A stretch of DNA of 64,000 bases, taken from Ligustrum vulgare (Eukaryota; Streptophyta; Magnoliopsida; Lamiales; Oleaceae). Under the pieces are notes generated by a model. The model was given only the letters and a program-made list of their open reading frames with translations. It did no database searches and was not told the DNA's origin. Below, piece after piece: positions 22,378 to 34,745 of the stretch. Within the stretch, counting starts at the first letter, position 1, and the number at the start of each line of letters is the position of its first letter. Location: positions 26,230,513-26,294,512 of the forward strand of contig OY743181.1 in NCBI GenBank assembly GCA_963555705.1, written 5' to 3'. The translations under genes and the position numbers were made by a program.

Positions 22378-24666
22378 TGTTGGGAATTACACGTTGATTC
22401 CCCTTTTTTAACCCACATAATCTTTTGATGTTCAAAAATTGATTAAGCAAAGAAGAAAATAAATAATAACGATGCAAAATTTTTCGAATCGTCAAAGTCT
22501 TTCACTATATAATAAATTATTACAATTATATAGAATTTCACTCACCAACCCAATCTCATAGACTACAGGGAAAATACTAATAATGAACTTCTATCTAACC
22601 CAAGTTTCTACAGTCTGAATTATCTCACAAAGAGTTCACAAGAAACTACAAAGATAAAGCTCGCCAATTTTCTCTCTAATTAGTCTCACATAAGATTCAC
22701 AATATTATGACTCCCTAACACACATATTTATAGGTAAAAACAACCCCTAAAATATGTAGAATTCGTGTCCAAGCAAGTTTCCTTATTGAAGTAGAATACC
22801 AAAAAAAGTCTTTTCTTTTCTTTTCTTTTCACCTATAACTTGGTCTCCAAGTTAATCACTTTAATAGGGAAATCAATTATCCAAGATATTCTCATTCTTA
22901 ATTTGGGTCAAATATCCCAACAATCTCCACCTTGACACAAATTCATCCGAGCCAAAATATTCAAAAATTAATCATTGGGTAAACATGCAAGCTTTTTCCA
23001 CTTTGACGATCTCATACTCCACCATATGAGTATAACCACTCAGAATTATCAACGAACTCCGAGCTTTTCACCGGCTCATGTCGAAAACAAAATTGCCGAA
23101 AATTATGGTGCAACTCCTATTGTTTGATTTTCCATTGGAGCTCATCAGCCATCGACATTAATTCAACCACACACCTTGAATCTAAGTCAAACCAATGCTG
23201 TGTGCGAACACATGCACTCGCCAATAAGAACACATCCTCTATCATGGCAACTGTCATCATGCCATGAGAATGTCATATCCTACTCAGAGTACATCATCAC
23301 CGCCCTCCACCAAGAGAGTCGCATTGTCCACCTTCGAGCAGTCAGCCGAGTCTGCTCCACCTTTTGGACAGTTTCTTCTTACATGATCGGATTGTCCACA
23401 GTTCCAACATACAACATTCTTCTTCATGGAGTTACCCCTCTTCCACTTTTTAGTAACAAGCAAATTATTTCCAGATGAATTATCGCCTCCGCCTAATCTC
23501 CGTTCTTCAGAGATCAACTTACTTGTAACTTCTGCAAAGTCCACCATTTCCTTCCCGTACATCAAAATAGGCTTGATGTGCTCAAACGTGGATGGAAGAG
23601 ACCAAATGAGCCTCAACGCTTTATCCTCATATTCAAATTTGACTCCAATAGATTCCAGATCAGAAAAAATTCCGTTAAGAACACTAAGATGGTCGGAGAT
23701 TTTTGTATCTGTGCTCATTCTCAACGAATGAAACTGTTCCTTCAGATACAAGCGATTTGACAAGTTCTTAGTCTGATACCACTCTTCCAATTTTTTCCAA
23801 AGTTCCTTAGCAGCAGATATCCCATGAATATTTGTAAGAACATTCTTGGCAAAATAAAGTCATATAGTACTAGCATCTTTCAAATCCAAATCTTCCCAAT
23901 CATCACTCTTGCTGGATTCAATTTCTTTTTCTTTGTCAGAACTAACGGTTGGTTTTCCCTTCAAAGCTTTATGCAGACCCGCCTAAATTAAAATATCCTT
24001 GACTTGTACTTGCCACAAGCCAAAATTAATTCTTCCATCAAATTTCTCCACGCGTACTTGACAGACATATTTTCTTTTGCTCCAAAAAATATATCTAACC
24101 ACCAACACTCTGATACCACTTGTTGGGAATTACACGTTAATTCCCCTTCTTTAACCCACATGATCTTTTGATGTTCAAGAATTTATTGAGAAAACAAGAA
24201 AATAAATAACAACAACGTAAAATGTTCCGGATCATCAAAGTCTTTCACTATTTAATAAATTATTACAATTATATAAAATTTCACTCACCAACTCAATCAC
24301 ATAGACTACAGAGAAAATACAAATAATGAACTTCTATCTAACTCAAGTTTCTACCCTTTGAATTACCTCACAAAGAGTTCACAAGAAACTACAAAGATAA
24401 AGCTCTCCAATTTTCTCCCTAATTAGTCTCACATAAGATTCACAATATTATGGCTTCCTAACACACATATTTATGCGTAAAAACAACCCCTAAAATATGC
24501 AGAATTCGTATCCAAGTAAGTTTCCTTATTGAAGTAGAATACCAAAATAAAATCTTTTATTTTCTTTCCTTTTCACCTTTAATGTGGTTTCCAAGTTAAC
24601 TACTTTAATAGGGAAATCAATTGTTCAAGATATTCTCATTCTTAATTTGGGTCAAATATCCCAACA
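22378..24666 (-). mobile_element. Short gag-only Ty1/copia element (TR-GAG-like), minus strand
   Basis: LTRs at 22378-22922 and 24121-24666 begin TGTTGGGAATTACACG and end ATATCCCAACA, with target duplication CTCTT (22373-22377 and 24667-24671). On the minus strand the primer site AGTGGTATCAGAG (about 24120-24108) follows the 5' LTR (24121-24666). A purine tract (CAAGGTGGAGAT, about 22934-22923) precedes the 3' LTR. The interior is about 1.2 kb and encodes only a gag-like frame, without protease, integrase or RT. Such elements depend on proteins from an autonomous relative. Confidence 0.9.
23284..24090 (-). pseudogene. copia gag (UBN2-type) with CCHC knuckle, degraded
   Basis: The open part (23284-23790) reads EEWYQTKNLSNRLYLKEQF, then the UBN2-type gag core (LNGIFSDLESIGVKF, LIWSLPSTFEHI, KLISEERRL) and a zinc knuckle (CWNCGQSDHVRRNC, about 23350-23395). 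Upstream (23791-24090) the same gag is recognisable in pieces (KDAST then a stop then LYFAKNVLTNIHG) with at least one stop and one frameshift. Gag is the only protein this element carries. Confidence 0.8.
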
Positions 24667-25040
24667 CTCTTCTTGTATAAAGAATGATGAGATTAAATTC
24701 CTCCTTTATCAAGCCTCTTTGAGGTAATGTTCTCGATTTCACTTGGAGTATTTTTTTTCTTGTGATTCTTGGAAGAAATCTTGAAATGTACTTGTTACTT
24801 TCCATTGGATTAAGAATCAATATTCTTTGAATTTTGGGGAGAATGAGTTTGAGTTAAAATTTATTATCTATCTTGGAATTTGTTTAATTTTCTATCCGTT
24901 GGGCTAAGTTTATCTTAACCTTTGAATTTTGGTTAGATTTAAACTTGGGTCAAGGTGTTTCAATACTAATTATAGCTTTTTTGAGTTTATTCAAATTGTT
25001 GTGGGAGAATTTGGTTCAAACACCAAAGGGGTTCGCTTCA

Positions 25041-25794
25041 TTTGGTATCAGTGTTTGGTTCTAAAATTGGTAAATCTATCTTTACATTCTTCTTGTTATT
25101 GTTTTTGGTGTTCCCCAAAAATAAAAATAAAACTAAAATTCACCAAAAATTGGAAAATTTTGTATACCCATCAATATTTTTTGATTCTTACATATTGGGT
25201 ATTGTTGTTGTTATCATACTTGAGATTGTTGAGGTTTACAATTAATCAAACATTCATAATTCCATGTTATTCATTTTCCTACAAGGTATTTGATAAATTG
25301 TCTCAAAGAAAACTTCCATATTAGAAACTACTCTTCTCAACACCAAATACTTTCCTTATTGATTACTTGTTTTTTTATCAATTCCCTTGTGAATTTGAAC
25401 TCTTGAAACATTGTCACATAGGTCCAAGATTCTCCTTCTTTGTGGTAGCAAGCCATAAATTCCACTTGCTATTTGTTCAATCAATTCCTATATTCCTTCT
25501 TTTATTGTGGTTTCATGCTTCAAAAGATTTAATTTTATCAGTGTAGTTGATTGCATTCCTTGGGGAATTGAGTGAAACACAAGTGAAATGAATTCTTTGT
25601 GAGGACACTACACACTTGCACAACATGATCCATCCAAATACTCAAAGTAAGCAAAATTCCAATGCCCAAAACTCAAGACTTGCATGAGATATTGCAAACT
25701 CTTTCAACCAATTTTACTAGGCAAGTAGAAGAGATGGGAGGAAGGTTAGAATGGAGGTTGAAGGAAAGGAGAGAAATCCCACCACCAAGGGATA
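25041..25794 (+). other. Leader of the non-autonomous gypsy element
   Basis: This runs from the primer site at about 25043 to the acidic reading frame. AT-rich; I see no conserved coding motif. Open frames here are short and look accidental. Confidence 0.4.
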
Positions 25795-26265
25795 ATGTTG
25801 ATAGTAGGGAAAATAGAAGAAGAGTTTGAGCTTACAAGTGTAGAAGGTGCTGTTGAAATTGAAAGTGTGGAAGAAGTGGTTGAGCATGAAAATTTTATAG
25901 TGTTGAATGAGCGAAAGGTTGAAGGGATTAATAGAGGTGAAGTGAAGAGCCTCGTGGTGTGGGAAGAGGAGTTGGAGGTGATGAATCACAAGTATGAGGA
26001 TCCATATCTCGTACTTTGTGAAACTAATATTCCCCACCCCATTTTGCTTAACTTTATTTTTGTAGGTTAACGGCACTTGATACTTTGGGCCACGTCACTT
26101 ATGCCCAAAGGAGTTCATGGTTCGACCCCTCCATATAGCCCAAGTGATGAAGTACTATTGGTTGATCATTAGACACGGAGGACATAATTTTCCATTTGAT
26201 CCAGGGGATGCAATAAAATACCATGAAAAAACCTATGATTCTGGACAAATCATCCTAAAGAAGGA
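25795..26265 (+). pseudogene. Conserved acidic two-part frame of unknown function (copy 1)
   Basis: Part one (25795-26070) is Glu/Val-rich and ends EEELEVMNHKYEDPYL. Part two (about 26117-26265, another frame) reads YYWLIIRHGGHNFPFDPG, then YDSGQIILKKE next to the purine tract. The element at 35959-38979 has the same two parts in the same order (ELEMVINHEYKDPYL, then YFWLIMCNGRRNFPFDPG and YSGRIILKKE). Between them both copies have a pyrimidine-rich stretch ending in TGTAG|GTTAACGG or TGCAG|GTTAATGG, which looks like a splice acceptor. I do not recognise the protein. Confidence 0.5.
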
Positions 26266-26270
26266 GAGTC

Positions 26271-26876
26271 TGATAAGAATCATAGCGGACTTGACGAAGC
26301 AAATTATTTATTCAAGCCAAAAGAAATTCAAACCTCGATGCACGTGTCGATGAGACTCATGATGAAATCCAATGCCAAGGAGGTCCAATAATTGATGGTG
26401 ATACTCACGAGCTATGAAATCAAGTCTAAGTGAAAGGCGAGAAGATGCATCAAGTTTAGGATTCAATTAAAGTTTTGATAGAGATAAAATCCGAATTTGA
26501 GCTTCACTATTTCTTGAAGAATTGTATCCCTTTTTGTCTAGTTTACAAATCATTTTGAGGTGATGTTCTCGACTTCATTTGAAGTATTTTTTTTCTTGTG
26601 ATTGTTGGAAGAAATCTTGAAATTCACTTGTTCCTTTCCATTGGGTTAAGAATTAATATTCTTGGAATTTTTGGGAGAATGAGTTTGGGTTAAAATTTAT
26701 TATCTATCTTGAAATTTGTTTAATTTTCTATCCATTGGGCTATGTTTCTCTTAACCTTTGAATTTTGGTTATATTTAAACTTGGGTCAAGGTGTTTCAAT
26801 ACTAATTTTAGCTTTCTTGGGTTGATTCAAATTGTTGTACAAATTTTTGGTTCAAAGACCAAAGGGGTTCGCTTCA
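26271..26876 (+). repeat. 3' LTR of non-autonomous gypsy element (internally deleted)
   Basis: It begins TGATAAGAATCATAGCGG and ends GGTTCGCTTCA. Compared with the 5' LTR it lacks about 330 bp between ATCATTTTGA and TTTGAGGT; the shared TTTGA at the junction suggests a microhomology deletion. Confidence 0.8.
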
Positions 26877-27900
26877 GTATCCCACCTTCAAATATTCACT
26901 ACACAAGTCAAACTCATTAGTTATCTAGATCCCCTTATGCAATCTATCAACTAATAATGCAATTTTAATGCTTTAAACAAATGCAATAATTTATTTAGAT
27001 TTCTAGCTAACTCATGTAGCGTATTTTAGGCCAGTGACTCCCAAGTGAGATGACCACAAGATAACAGGTTTTAAGATGCCCTTACATGCTTAATAACTCG
27101 AGTCGGCTAGGCCCTAAAGAGAAGTGTACGATATATGCAATCAAATTTTTTTTGCTCTCTCCCTCAAGCTTTCTAGATGACCCCTGTAGCAAGTTTTAGG
27201 TCGATGACTCCCAATTCAGATGATTATAGGGCACCAAGTTTTGAAATACTCCAACGGGCTTAATCATTCGAGTAAAAAAGGCTACGAAGAGAGATAAGAT
27301 GCATGCCAATTTCTACTATATGCAGGAATATAAAAATGAGGATTAGATCACCAGCATTCGATAATTACCTAGCTTCCAAATATCAGCTAAAACCACTCCA
27401 CACAACTTCACACACATGGAATCAACAGAATTCTAGATCATCTTTTCTACCAGCTCAACCATATCCAAACTAAACTAAAAATGGTTTAAGGATGCACAAT
27501 AATATAGTTTAAAGGTTATGCATCTAAGTTCTGTTTTTCAACATAAAAGATATGTGAATCTACCTATGAGTATACAACAACTTATTTTAATCAACATGCA
27601 AAACAGAGCATCACATTTCACATTGGATTGCAAAAGTTTCAAATAAAGCACGTAACTTATTCACAACTCATAAGTTAGCACATTATCCAAAATATATGCA
27701 TCATAGCTAACAAGACTGTCTAACTCACACAATTTTTTTCCCCAAATAAAATCTCTAAAGCTAAACTACACACACAAATAAGTCACACGACAAAAAATAC
27801 AGAATATCACACCATTTATACAACATAAAGTTTTAATACCCTCAAACTTAAAGTAAACATTCCCCTTAATGTGAAAATAGAGTTTGAGATAAAGAACTTC
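26877..27900 (-). other. Non-coding internal region of the outer LTR element (right part), with diverged tandem repeat
   Basis: No gene. Two related blocks of about 130-170 bp lie in tandem, 27000-27125 and 27169-27305. They share TTCTAG, TGTAGC, GTTTTAGG, GACTCCCAA, CAGATGA or GAGATGA, GGGCTTAAT or TGCTTAAT, and TCGAGT in the same order. The sequence is typical of long non-coding 3' regions of Tat/Athila-type elements. Confidence 0.45.
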
Positions 27901-27929
27901 CCTGAGTGAAGACGTCAATTGTCTCCATT

Positions 27930-28250
27930 TCCGTCGTTATCATGGTGTGGTGGTGGATATGGAGGAAAAACTAGAGCTTGAGGGAACAAAATAACGCTAT
28001 GTCCCGAGTTTAGGCCACATTGAGAGAACATTGAAAGCAATGCTTTGTTAAACTGCACTTGGTAATCAAATTGTTGCATAAAATTTTGGTTCAATATTTG
28101 TTGCTGACTTTGCTACTCATGCAAGTGATGCTACATTTGTGTCATCTAAGTTTGCATCACTTGTAGCTGGCTAGAGAAATATGTTCCAAGGTCTATGACA
28201 GGTGGTGGTGGAATTGCTTGTGTAGGTAGGTCTTATGTTCGTTTCCTAGT
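27930..28250 (-). pseudogene. Gln/Pro-rich coding remnant of the outer LTR element
   Basis: The minus strand can be read through several stops as PTQAIPPPPVIDLGTYFSSQ, then QSQQQILNQNFMQQFDYQVQ and SVILFPQALVFPPYPPPHHD. This low-complexity Gln/Pro composition resembles linker regions of proteins encoded by Tat/Athila-type elements. The match is weak and the frame is broken by at least three stops. Confidence 0.3.
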
Positions 28251-28261
28251 TCCACTAGAAG

Positions 28262-28758
28262 ATCTTCTTAAAGTGAGTTTGATATGAAGGATTTGGGGAA
28301 AGCAAGTAAGATGCTTGGTATGTTCATAAAGATGGATACAAATCTATCAAAATTGACCTTAACTCAATCATCTAACTTGGAAAAAGTTGTTGAAAAATTT
28401 GGGATTCAAAATCGTTTAGGCAGCATTTGGCTAGTCATTTTCACTTTCTTCTAAATAATGTCTAACTAGTTTTGAAGAAAAGAGAAAAATAGAGAAGTGC
28501 CCTTATGTGAATGTCATTGACTCGTTAATGTTTTTTATGGTTACTACTAGGCCGGATATCTCTTTTCCCATAAGTCTATTAAGTAGATTTATAGAAAATT
28601 CGGGAATAGACCATTGGTGGGCTTTAAAATGGCTACTTCGTTATATTAATGGTACTTTGAATGTGCTAGTCATGGAAAAAGGGGAACTAACATTACTTTT
28701 GAAGGTTTTGTAGATTCAGACTTTACCGATGATAAAGACATAGGAAGTCTACTATGAA
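28262..28758 (+). pseudogene. Ty1/copia reverse transcriptase-RNase H fragment
   Basis: The plus strand reads FDMKDLGKASKMLGMFIKM (about 28278), then LEKVVEKFGIQNR, then VNVIDSLMFFMVTTRPDIS (about 28505-28560) and HWWALKWLLRYINGT, ending DSDFTDDKDIG near 28745. These are the RT end and RNase H start of copia elements. The fragment has several frame breaks and stops abruptly at the poly(T) of the LINE insertion. The rest of its RNase H is not found on the other side. Confidence 0.75.

Positions 28759-28785
<27 letters not shown>
28759..28785 (-). other. Poly(A) tail of the LINE
   Basis: A run of T on the plus strand directly abuts the copia RNase H fragment. It marks the 3' end of a minus-strand, target-primed insertion. 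Confidence 0.85.
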
Positions 28786-28789
<4 letters not shown>

Positions 28790-29112
28790 AATCCCAAAGG
28801 AGCTTTGGTATGGTTTTTATGCCTCCACCTCTACTTTATTGGGTTGGGGGGGTTAGGATGCCCCTACTATTTTATTGAAGAAAAGATAAATTACACCTAA
28901 CGGAGGGGGACGAGCACCGTACCTCCAAGAGAATGCCTATTACATGCAGGAATATAAACCAACTAGAATGATGCAATGATATTAATAAAGAGTACTACTC
29001 CCTATTAATACCTTACAAAATCTAGACAACCTAAACAAAAAGAAAAAAAGTAAAAAACTCCCTACACTTCTAATACCCTACCGGTGAGCACCAACTCTTG
29101 AAACCACAAGCC
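28786..29112 (-). other. 3' UTR of the LINE
   Basis: About 330 bases between the RNase H stop and the tail. There is no coding signal. The sequence contains a C-run (minus strand, about 28845-28855) and AT-rich stretches. Confidence 0.6.
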
Positions 29113-32100
29113 TTACTTTCTGATTCTAATGTATGGCATGCCAGATTTTTGCAGCCTGATCATACCTTTAACAATTCCAGCCAATTCGTATTCCTGCACC
29201 ATTCTGAATCTTCTTTCTTTATGTCCCAAATCCGCCATCCAATCTGCAACTCCATTTCCCTCCCTCCATATATGAGATAAGATCACCTTATGCCGTTTCA
29301 ATATGTCTTTAATAGCTTCCAGATAATATTGAATGTTCCATGCACCCTTCACCGTAGCATTACATAGAGAAACGACAGCCATATAGTCCACTTCAATCCA
29401 AATATTTTGATATCCCGCCTCTCCACAAATTTTCAGACCCATGTCCAAAGCTCTTATTTCAGCTTCCATGATATTAACCTTCTCGTAGAAGTCACAATAT
29501 TCCCATAGAACCTCCCCAAGGTGATTACGTGCAATTCCACCCCCGAAGCTTGCCCATCCTTCTTCACAACCCCATCAGTATTAATCTTGATCCAACCCAC
29601 GTCCTGTTTCTTCCATCTTACCACCTCATTTCTGTTCAACTTCATCTGATATTTCCAACTAATTCTAGCCTTGACAAGGTATGATATAGTGTGCATAGTT
29701 CTAGCTATTATTCTATTAGAACTCATTCGTAATCCATTATGTTTAGCACCATTACGATCAATCCAAATGTACCACATGACAAAAAATGGAATTAAGGGTA
29801 ACATATTACCCATTTTGGATTTAGTCTGTTGTATCCACTTAGAAATCAGATCCTTAGGAGACTTACTTATAATATTGTTAATACCAGCCTTCTCAAATAT
29901 ACTCCTCAACACAACCTTAGCAATTCTGCCATCCACAAAGAGGTGAGTTATAGTTTCTTCTCCCCTACATCATAAACATTTAGATGCCATTTGAATCTTG
30001 AATCTGCTTTGAACAATTTTGTCCACTGAGATATTGTTATCCCATAATCTCCAGATAAAGAACCCAATTTTAGGTGGAAGCCATTTGTTCCAAACATATT
30101 TATCAGGTATTTCTGAATTGCCATTTTCTCTAAATTGCTTCATACAGCTTTTACTGGTAAATTCTCCCATGGAGTTGAGTTTCCAATATAGTTGATCTTG
30201 AACTTGATTAAGAGGGATAGCAAGGATTTCCTGAATGATGTTATCAGGGAGAGGGCTATTCAGCTTATTCATGTCCCATTCATTACCATTAGCCAAATTG
30301 TACTCCATCACATATTTATGTCTACCAATATTAGGTTGTATTCTACCATTCAATGAACCAGATATGAGCCACTGATCAAATTCAAAATTGACTCTGCCTT
30401 TACCAATTTTCCAGAACAGATGTGGTTCAACATATTTTCTAACCTGTAGCATTCTTTTCCATAGAGGAGAATCATTACCCTTAATCTGCACTTGAGATTC
30501 ATGAGTATCCTGGCAATATTTAGATTTCATGGCCCAGCTCCATAATGTTTCCTGTTTCCTGAACTTCCACCACATTTTACAGTCAAAAGAGAGGCTAACA
30601 TCCTTTATAGATCTACAGCTTAGACCACCTTCTTCATAAGGATAACACAATTTCTCCCACCACTTCCAGTGTATATGCTTAGCTTGATTAGAATCTCCCC
30701 ATAAATACGCGTTAAGCATTTTGGAAATTTTATTAATTATTTCTTTAGAAGGATCCAAAACTTGAAGCAAATGGAGTGGCATAGAAGCTAACACGTGTTT
30801 AATGAGCACCAACCTCCCCCCTGTAAATATCCATTAATGTTCCCAACCTGTGAGTTTTCTCCTGATTTTAGCTAAAAGTTCCTCAAATAGAAAAGTTTTT
30901 TTATGTCCTTTGTATAAAGGAACCTCCAGGTAAGTAATAGGCAGATCCTGACTTTGGAATCCTATGACCATGCTAACATTTTGCTTGTGCTGTGGCTTAG
31001 TGGCAATGAAGGAGATTTTAGCATGATTGATAGCTTGACCAGATCCTATGGTATATATCTCCAAAAACTCCGTTATGCACTTAAGACTCTGCTTATTTCC
31101 ATTGGTAAAGATCACAATATCATCTGCAAATGATAGATGGGATATAGGAACAAGTCCTCCATACTCAAAATCTAATCCAGGATGTCTTGTGAACAATCTA
31201 TCTATTCCCCTGGATAAAGTCTCTGCTATGATAATGAATAGTGCTTGGGATATAGGATCACCTTGTCTAATTCCTCTACTAGATTTAAAAAAACCTTTTA
31301 GTTCTCCATTAACCATAACTGAAAATTTAGGGCTGCTAATACATCTGTAAATTTTTTCAACCCAAGCTTCATCAAAGCCAAACTTATCAAGAACTTTCTG
31401 GATGAAATCCCAGTCCACTCCATCATATGCTTTGGCCATATCAATCTTTAGCATGACATTCCCACCCCTAATTTTCCTGTCCAGTTGATAAGTCAGTTCC
31501 TGGGCTAATAGTATGTTATCAGTTATAGCCCTCCCAGGGGTGAAACCGCTCTGACTTTGTGAAATTATTCTAGGTAAGACTTTATTCAACTTAGCAGATA
31601 GAGTTTTGGTGATGATTTTACTTATCATGTTGCAAAGGCCAATATGACGAAAGTCCTTCCACTGACAAGCCTGATCTTTCTTAGGGATAAGTACAATGGA
31701 GGTAGCAGCCATTTCATTCAGAATAATTTTGCTATTATGAAAGTCAGTCACTACCTCAAATAGATCATTCTTAATGATTTCCCAACATGACTGGTAGAAT
31801 ACACCTCCAAATCCATTAGGTCTCGCAACACTGTCCCTACTAACAGAAAAACAACTTCTTTAAACTCTTCCACAGTTGGGACTTTGTTTAGCTCCTTATT
31901 ATCTTCATCATTTATGAGTTTAGGGATCAGTTCCAAAAGTTCTCCACATTCCTTAGTGTGTTCCTTCGTGAGAATCTTACTAAAATAATTAACAGCAGAT
32001 TGTTGAATATCCTTGATGTCGTACAAAGTTTCTCCATTCCCTGTCAATATTTTTGATATTCTGTTGCTGCTCCTATTCTTCTTCACCACATCATGGAAAA

Positions 32101-33159
32101 ATCTAGTATTTCTGTCCCCATGACATATCAATTTAACTCCAGATTTTTGCTTCCAAAACATTTCTTCTCTGCTCAGCAACAGGTTAACCTCAGCATAGGC
32201 TTTATTAACTTCAGCTCTAGATTCTGTAGTTTTGTTTCTATCAAAGTCATTTTCTTTTCTCAATGCTTCCTGCTCAGCTTTGCCCAGCTTCTCAAAAATA
32301 TTTCCAAATTTGACTTTATTCCATGTTATCAGCTCCTTTTTCAACCATTTGAGTTTATAAACAAAGCCAAAAATTCCTCTAGAGTAAGGAGATAATGGCT
32401 TGTTCCAGTTAGTCTCCACCAACTTATAAAAATCCTCGTGAGTACACCACATGTTTTGAAATCGAAAGGAAGGTCTGATTTTGTCACTTTATCACCACAT
32501 TTTATTACCATAGGACAATGATCAAATGTATCTCTATTAAGACATAAAGTTTTAAATTCTTCAATTTTTCCCATCCATAAAGAGTTAGCCAAAACTCTAT
32601 CAAGTTTCTCCCACAAACTGCCATTAGTCCAAGTGAACTGAGTGTTCTCCGTTCGTATTTCATCAACTCTGCACTTAATCAAGAATTCATTGAACTCCTC
32701 CATAGATTTAGTATTAGGTTGACTACCCCCTTCTCTCTCCTCCTTACTCAATATAGCATTAAAATCTCCTCCAATTAACCAAGGTTTATCACAATTCTCC
32801 GAAAATTATAATAATTCACACCACAGTTTTCCTCTAAGTTGCACAGAACATTTGGCATAGACCGCAGAGACAAAAATATCTTCACCTTTCCAATCAGTTT
32901 GGACTGATAGCACTTGTTCCTTGTCTTCAATGATCCTGCATCTCATATCCTCCTTCCAGAAAGCCCAAATTTTACCATTATTGTTAGAATAACAATGATC
33001 ATATCCTAATCTCCTTTGGAATTCCTGAATTTTACTTTTATCCACAAGTGGTTCATCAACAAAAATCAACCCCACATTGTGCATTTTACAAATACTTTTA
33101 AGCCTATTTAAGGAATTAGACATTCCCCTAATGTTCCAGATCATAATAGAATACATCAT
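29113..33159 (-). pseudogene. LINE ORF2: endonuclease, reverse transcriptase, RNase H
   Basis: From 33159 down: apurinic-type endonuclease (MMYSIMIWNIRGMSNSLNRL, then IWAFWKEDM), and frame-shifted endonuclease remainder (32751-32341). Then the RT upstream region (32452-31751), and the RT (31751-30834) with LIPKKDQACQWKDFRHIGLC, QSGFTPGRAITDNILLAQEL, GIRQGDPISQALFII and the catalytic FADDIVIFTNG (about 31115). The zf-RVT region follows (30812-29970; WNKWLPPKIGFFIWRL), then RNase H with INTDG (about 29590), EIRALD, EVDYMAV and VADWMADLGHK (about 29225). Frameshifts separate nearly every block. The protein would nick target DNA and copy the LINE RNA in place. Confidence 0.9.
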
Positions 33160-33535
33160 GAATTTATCTATTATTCATGTCTCCCTTTCTTCTTTGCTTT
33201 CTTAGCTTCATAGGACTTTGCTTCTTAGGAGTAACATGAGGAACAATAACTTCCTTCTCCTTAGTGCCTCTATCCAACTTCTGATTTAACTCCAAATTTA
33301 ATTTAGGACATGAGTTACTCCTATAAAACTGCTTACCAGTTTGCTCATTAGCATCACCATTTATTTAAATAATATTCAATTCTCCCAGGTCTATTTCTAG
33401 ATGGTTAACTAGAATGGCTTCCTTCTCCTGATCAGCCTCATGTAGTTTAAACTCTCTGTTAATTTCCATCAAATCACTATCACCTTCAACATCTTTTAGG
33501 CACTCAAATCTCCCGCTACACACATTTTGAGAATA
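33160..33535 (-). other. Spacer between LINE ORF1 and ORF2
   Basis: Decayed coding or spacer sequence. Minus-strand frames are short. I see no motif. Confidence 0.4.
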
Positions 33536-34745
33536 TTATTCCATTGTAAGGATATTATTTCTTTCTCCTTCCTCTCCACATTTTCCCTGCTCCAATTCAT
33601 GCCTGATATCACCATTATCGATGTCAACCACAATATTTAATCCTTGCATCTCCCTCAGATTTGTCTCCTCAGTTTTACTTATTACATTGATATTTGTACT
33701 CAGGCTTTTTGAATTCACTTGCTCCACAGGATCTATTGTAATTGGAACTCTAATCCAATCCTCCTTACCTTCATTTGTTCCACACCAGATGGTTCTTCCA
33801 TTTCTATCTGTTTCTGTTGGTTATTTATCCAAACTCCTTTCCCCTTCTCTTCCCTGATTATCTCGCTTTTATTATCACTTGTAATCAATATCTTCTTCTC
33901 ATCCTTTTTCGTATCTATGCCCACACTCCTTTTCCAAGTACATTGGTCTATATCATGCCCTCGATGTTTGCAAAACTGGCAATACTTGGGGATACCTTCA
34001 TAGATTATGTTCTGCCATATTTCAAAAGAATCATTTCCAATCCGTATGTTGTCTAGTCTTGGCCTTTTTATATCGATTTCAACCAAAATTCTAGCCAAGT
34101 TGATCCTTGATTTCAATGCAGTTGCTTCATCAAGTTTCAATGGTTTACCAATAGCAGAAGCTATTGAATACAAAATCGCCTTGTCATAGAACACAAGAGG
34201 GAGTTTAGGAAATGCAATCCATACCGGAACAATAGATGATTCAATTGCGGGATTGAAATCATATGTGTATTTTAAAATTCTCATCGGAGCTCCTTTAATG
34301 TACCAAATTGTTCTTTGAAAAATTCTATAATAATCCTCCAAATCCTAAAAATTGATGATAATATGCTTACTGTCCAAATTTCCAATCGAGAATTCTCCTT
34401 TGAGCCTTAGTGCTTTAAATTCTTGATAGATGATAGGATTCGCTGGCTTCTAATGCGAGAATTCCCCACCAACGCCAATTTGAACCATTCAGATAATTTT
34501 CCTAATTCCTCATTAGACACAGGAATCAGAACCTCATTACCATAATCGACTGCATCCAATACACAAACATTCTCAGATTTACCTTCACAAACTACCTTGT
34601 AGAATGACTTGCATTTCGAATCCGCCGAAGCCTTCTTGGAACTCACAATCTCCACATATGTGCTAGTCTTACCATTCACCAGAAGCTTGGGTATTTCCCC
34701 ATCACTTCCTCCGCCAGCTGAATTCAAAAATCCAACGTAATTCAC
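33536..34745 (-). pseudogene. LINE ORF1: RNA-binding protein with zinc knuckle
   Basis: It begins at 34745 (MNYVGFLNSAGGGSDGEIPK). After a frame break near 34400 comes a DUF4283-like region (AFPKLPLVFYDKAILYSIAS) and a CCHC knuckle (CQFCKHRGHDIDQC, about 33945-33990), then a low-complexity tail to 33536. ORF1 of plant L1 elements binds the LINE RNA. Two or more frame breaks make it non-functional as written. Confidence 0.75.

Larger units (their letters stand above)
21808..25040 (+). repeat. 5' LTR (split by a copia element)
   Basis: It aligns with 26271-26876 along both ends. It is interrupted at 22378-24666 by a copia insertion with target duplication CTCTT; without it the LTR would be about 940 bp. 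About 330 bp in its middle are missing from the 3' LTR. Confidence 0.75.
21808..26876 (+). mobile_element. Non-autonomous Ty3/gypsy-type element with nested copia insertion
   Basis: The 5' LTR starts TGATGAGAATCAT (21808) and ends GGTTCGCTTCA (25040). The 3' LTR starts TGATAAGAATCAT (26271) and ends GGTTCGCTTCA (26876). A primer site (TGGTATCAGTG, about 25043) follows the 5' LTR and a purine tract (AAGAAGGAGAG) precedes the 3' LTR. The interior is only about 1.2 kb and has no RT or integrase. It encodes an acidic frame shared with the element at 35959-38979. A flanking GTAT repeat (21801 and 26877) may be the target duplication but is imperfect. Confidence 0.78.

Noticed and set aside
24929..25324. 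131-codon frame across the LTR/primer-site boundary
   Set aside because: It spans an LTR end and primer site, is rich in Phe/Tyr/Leu from AT-rich DNA and has no conserved motif.
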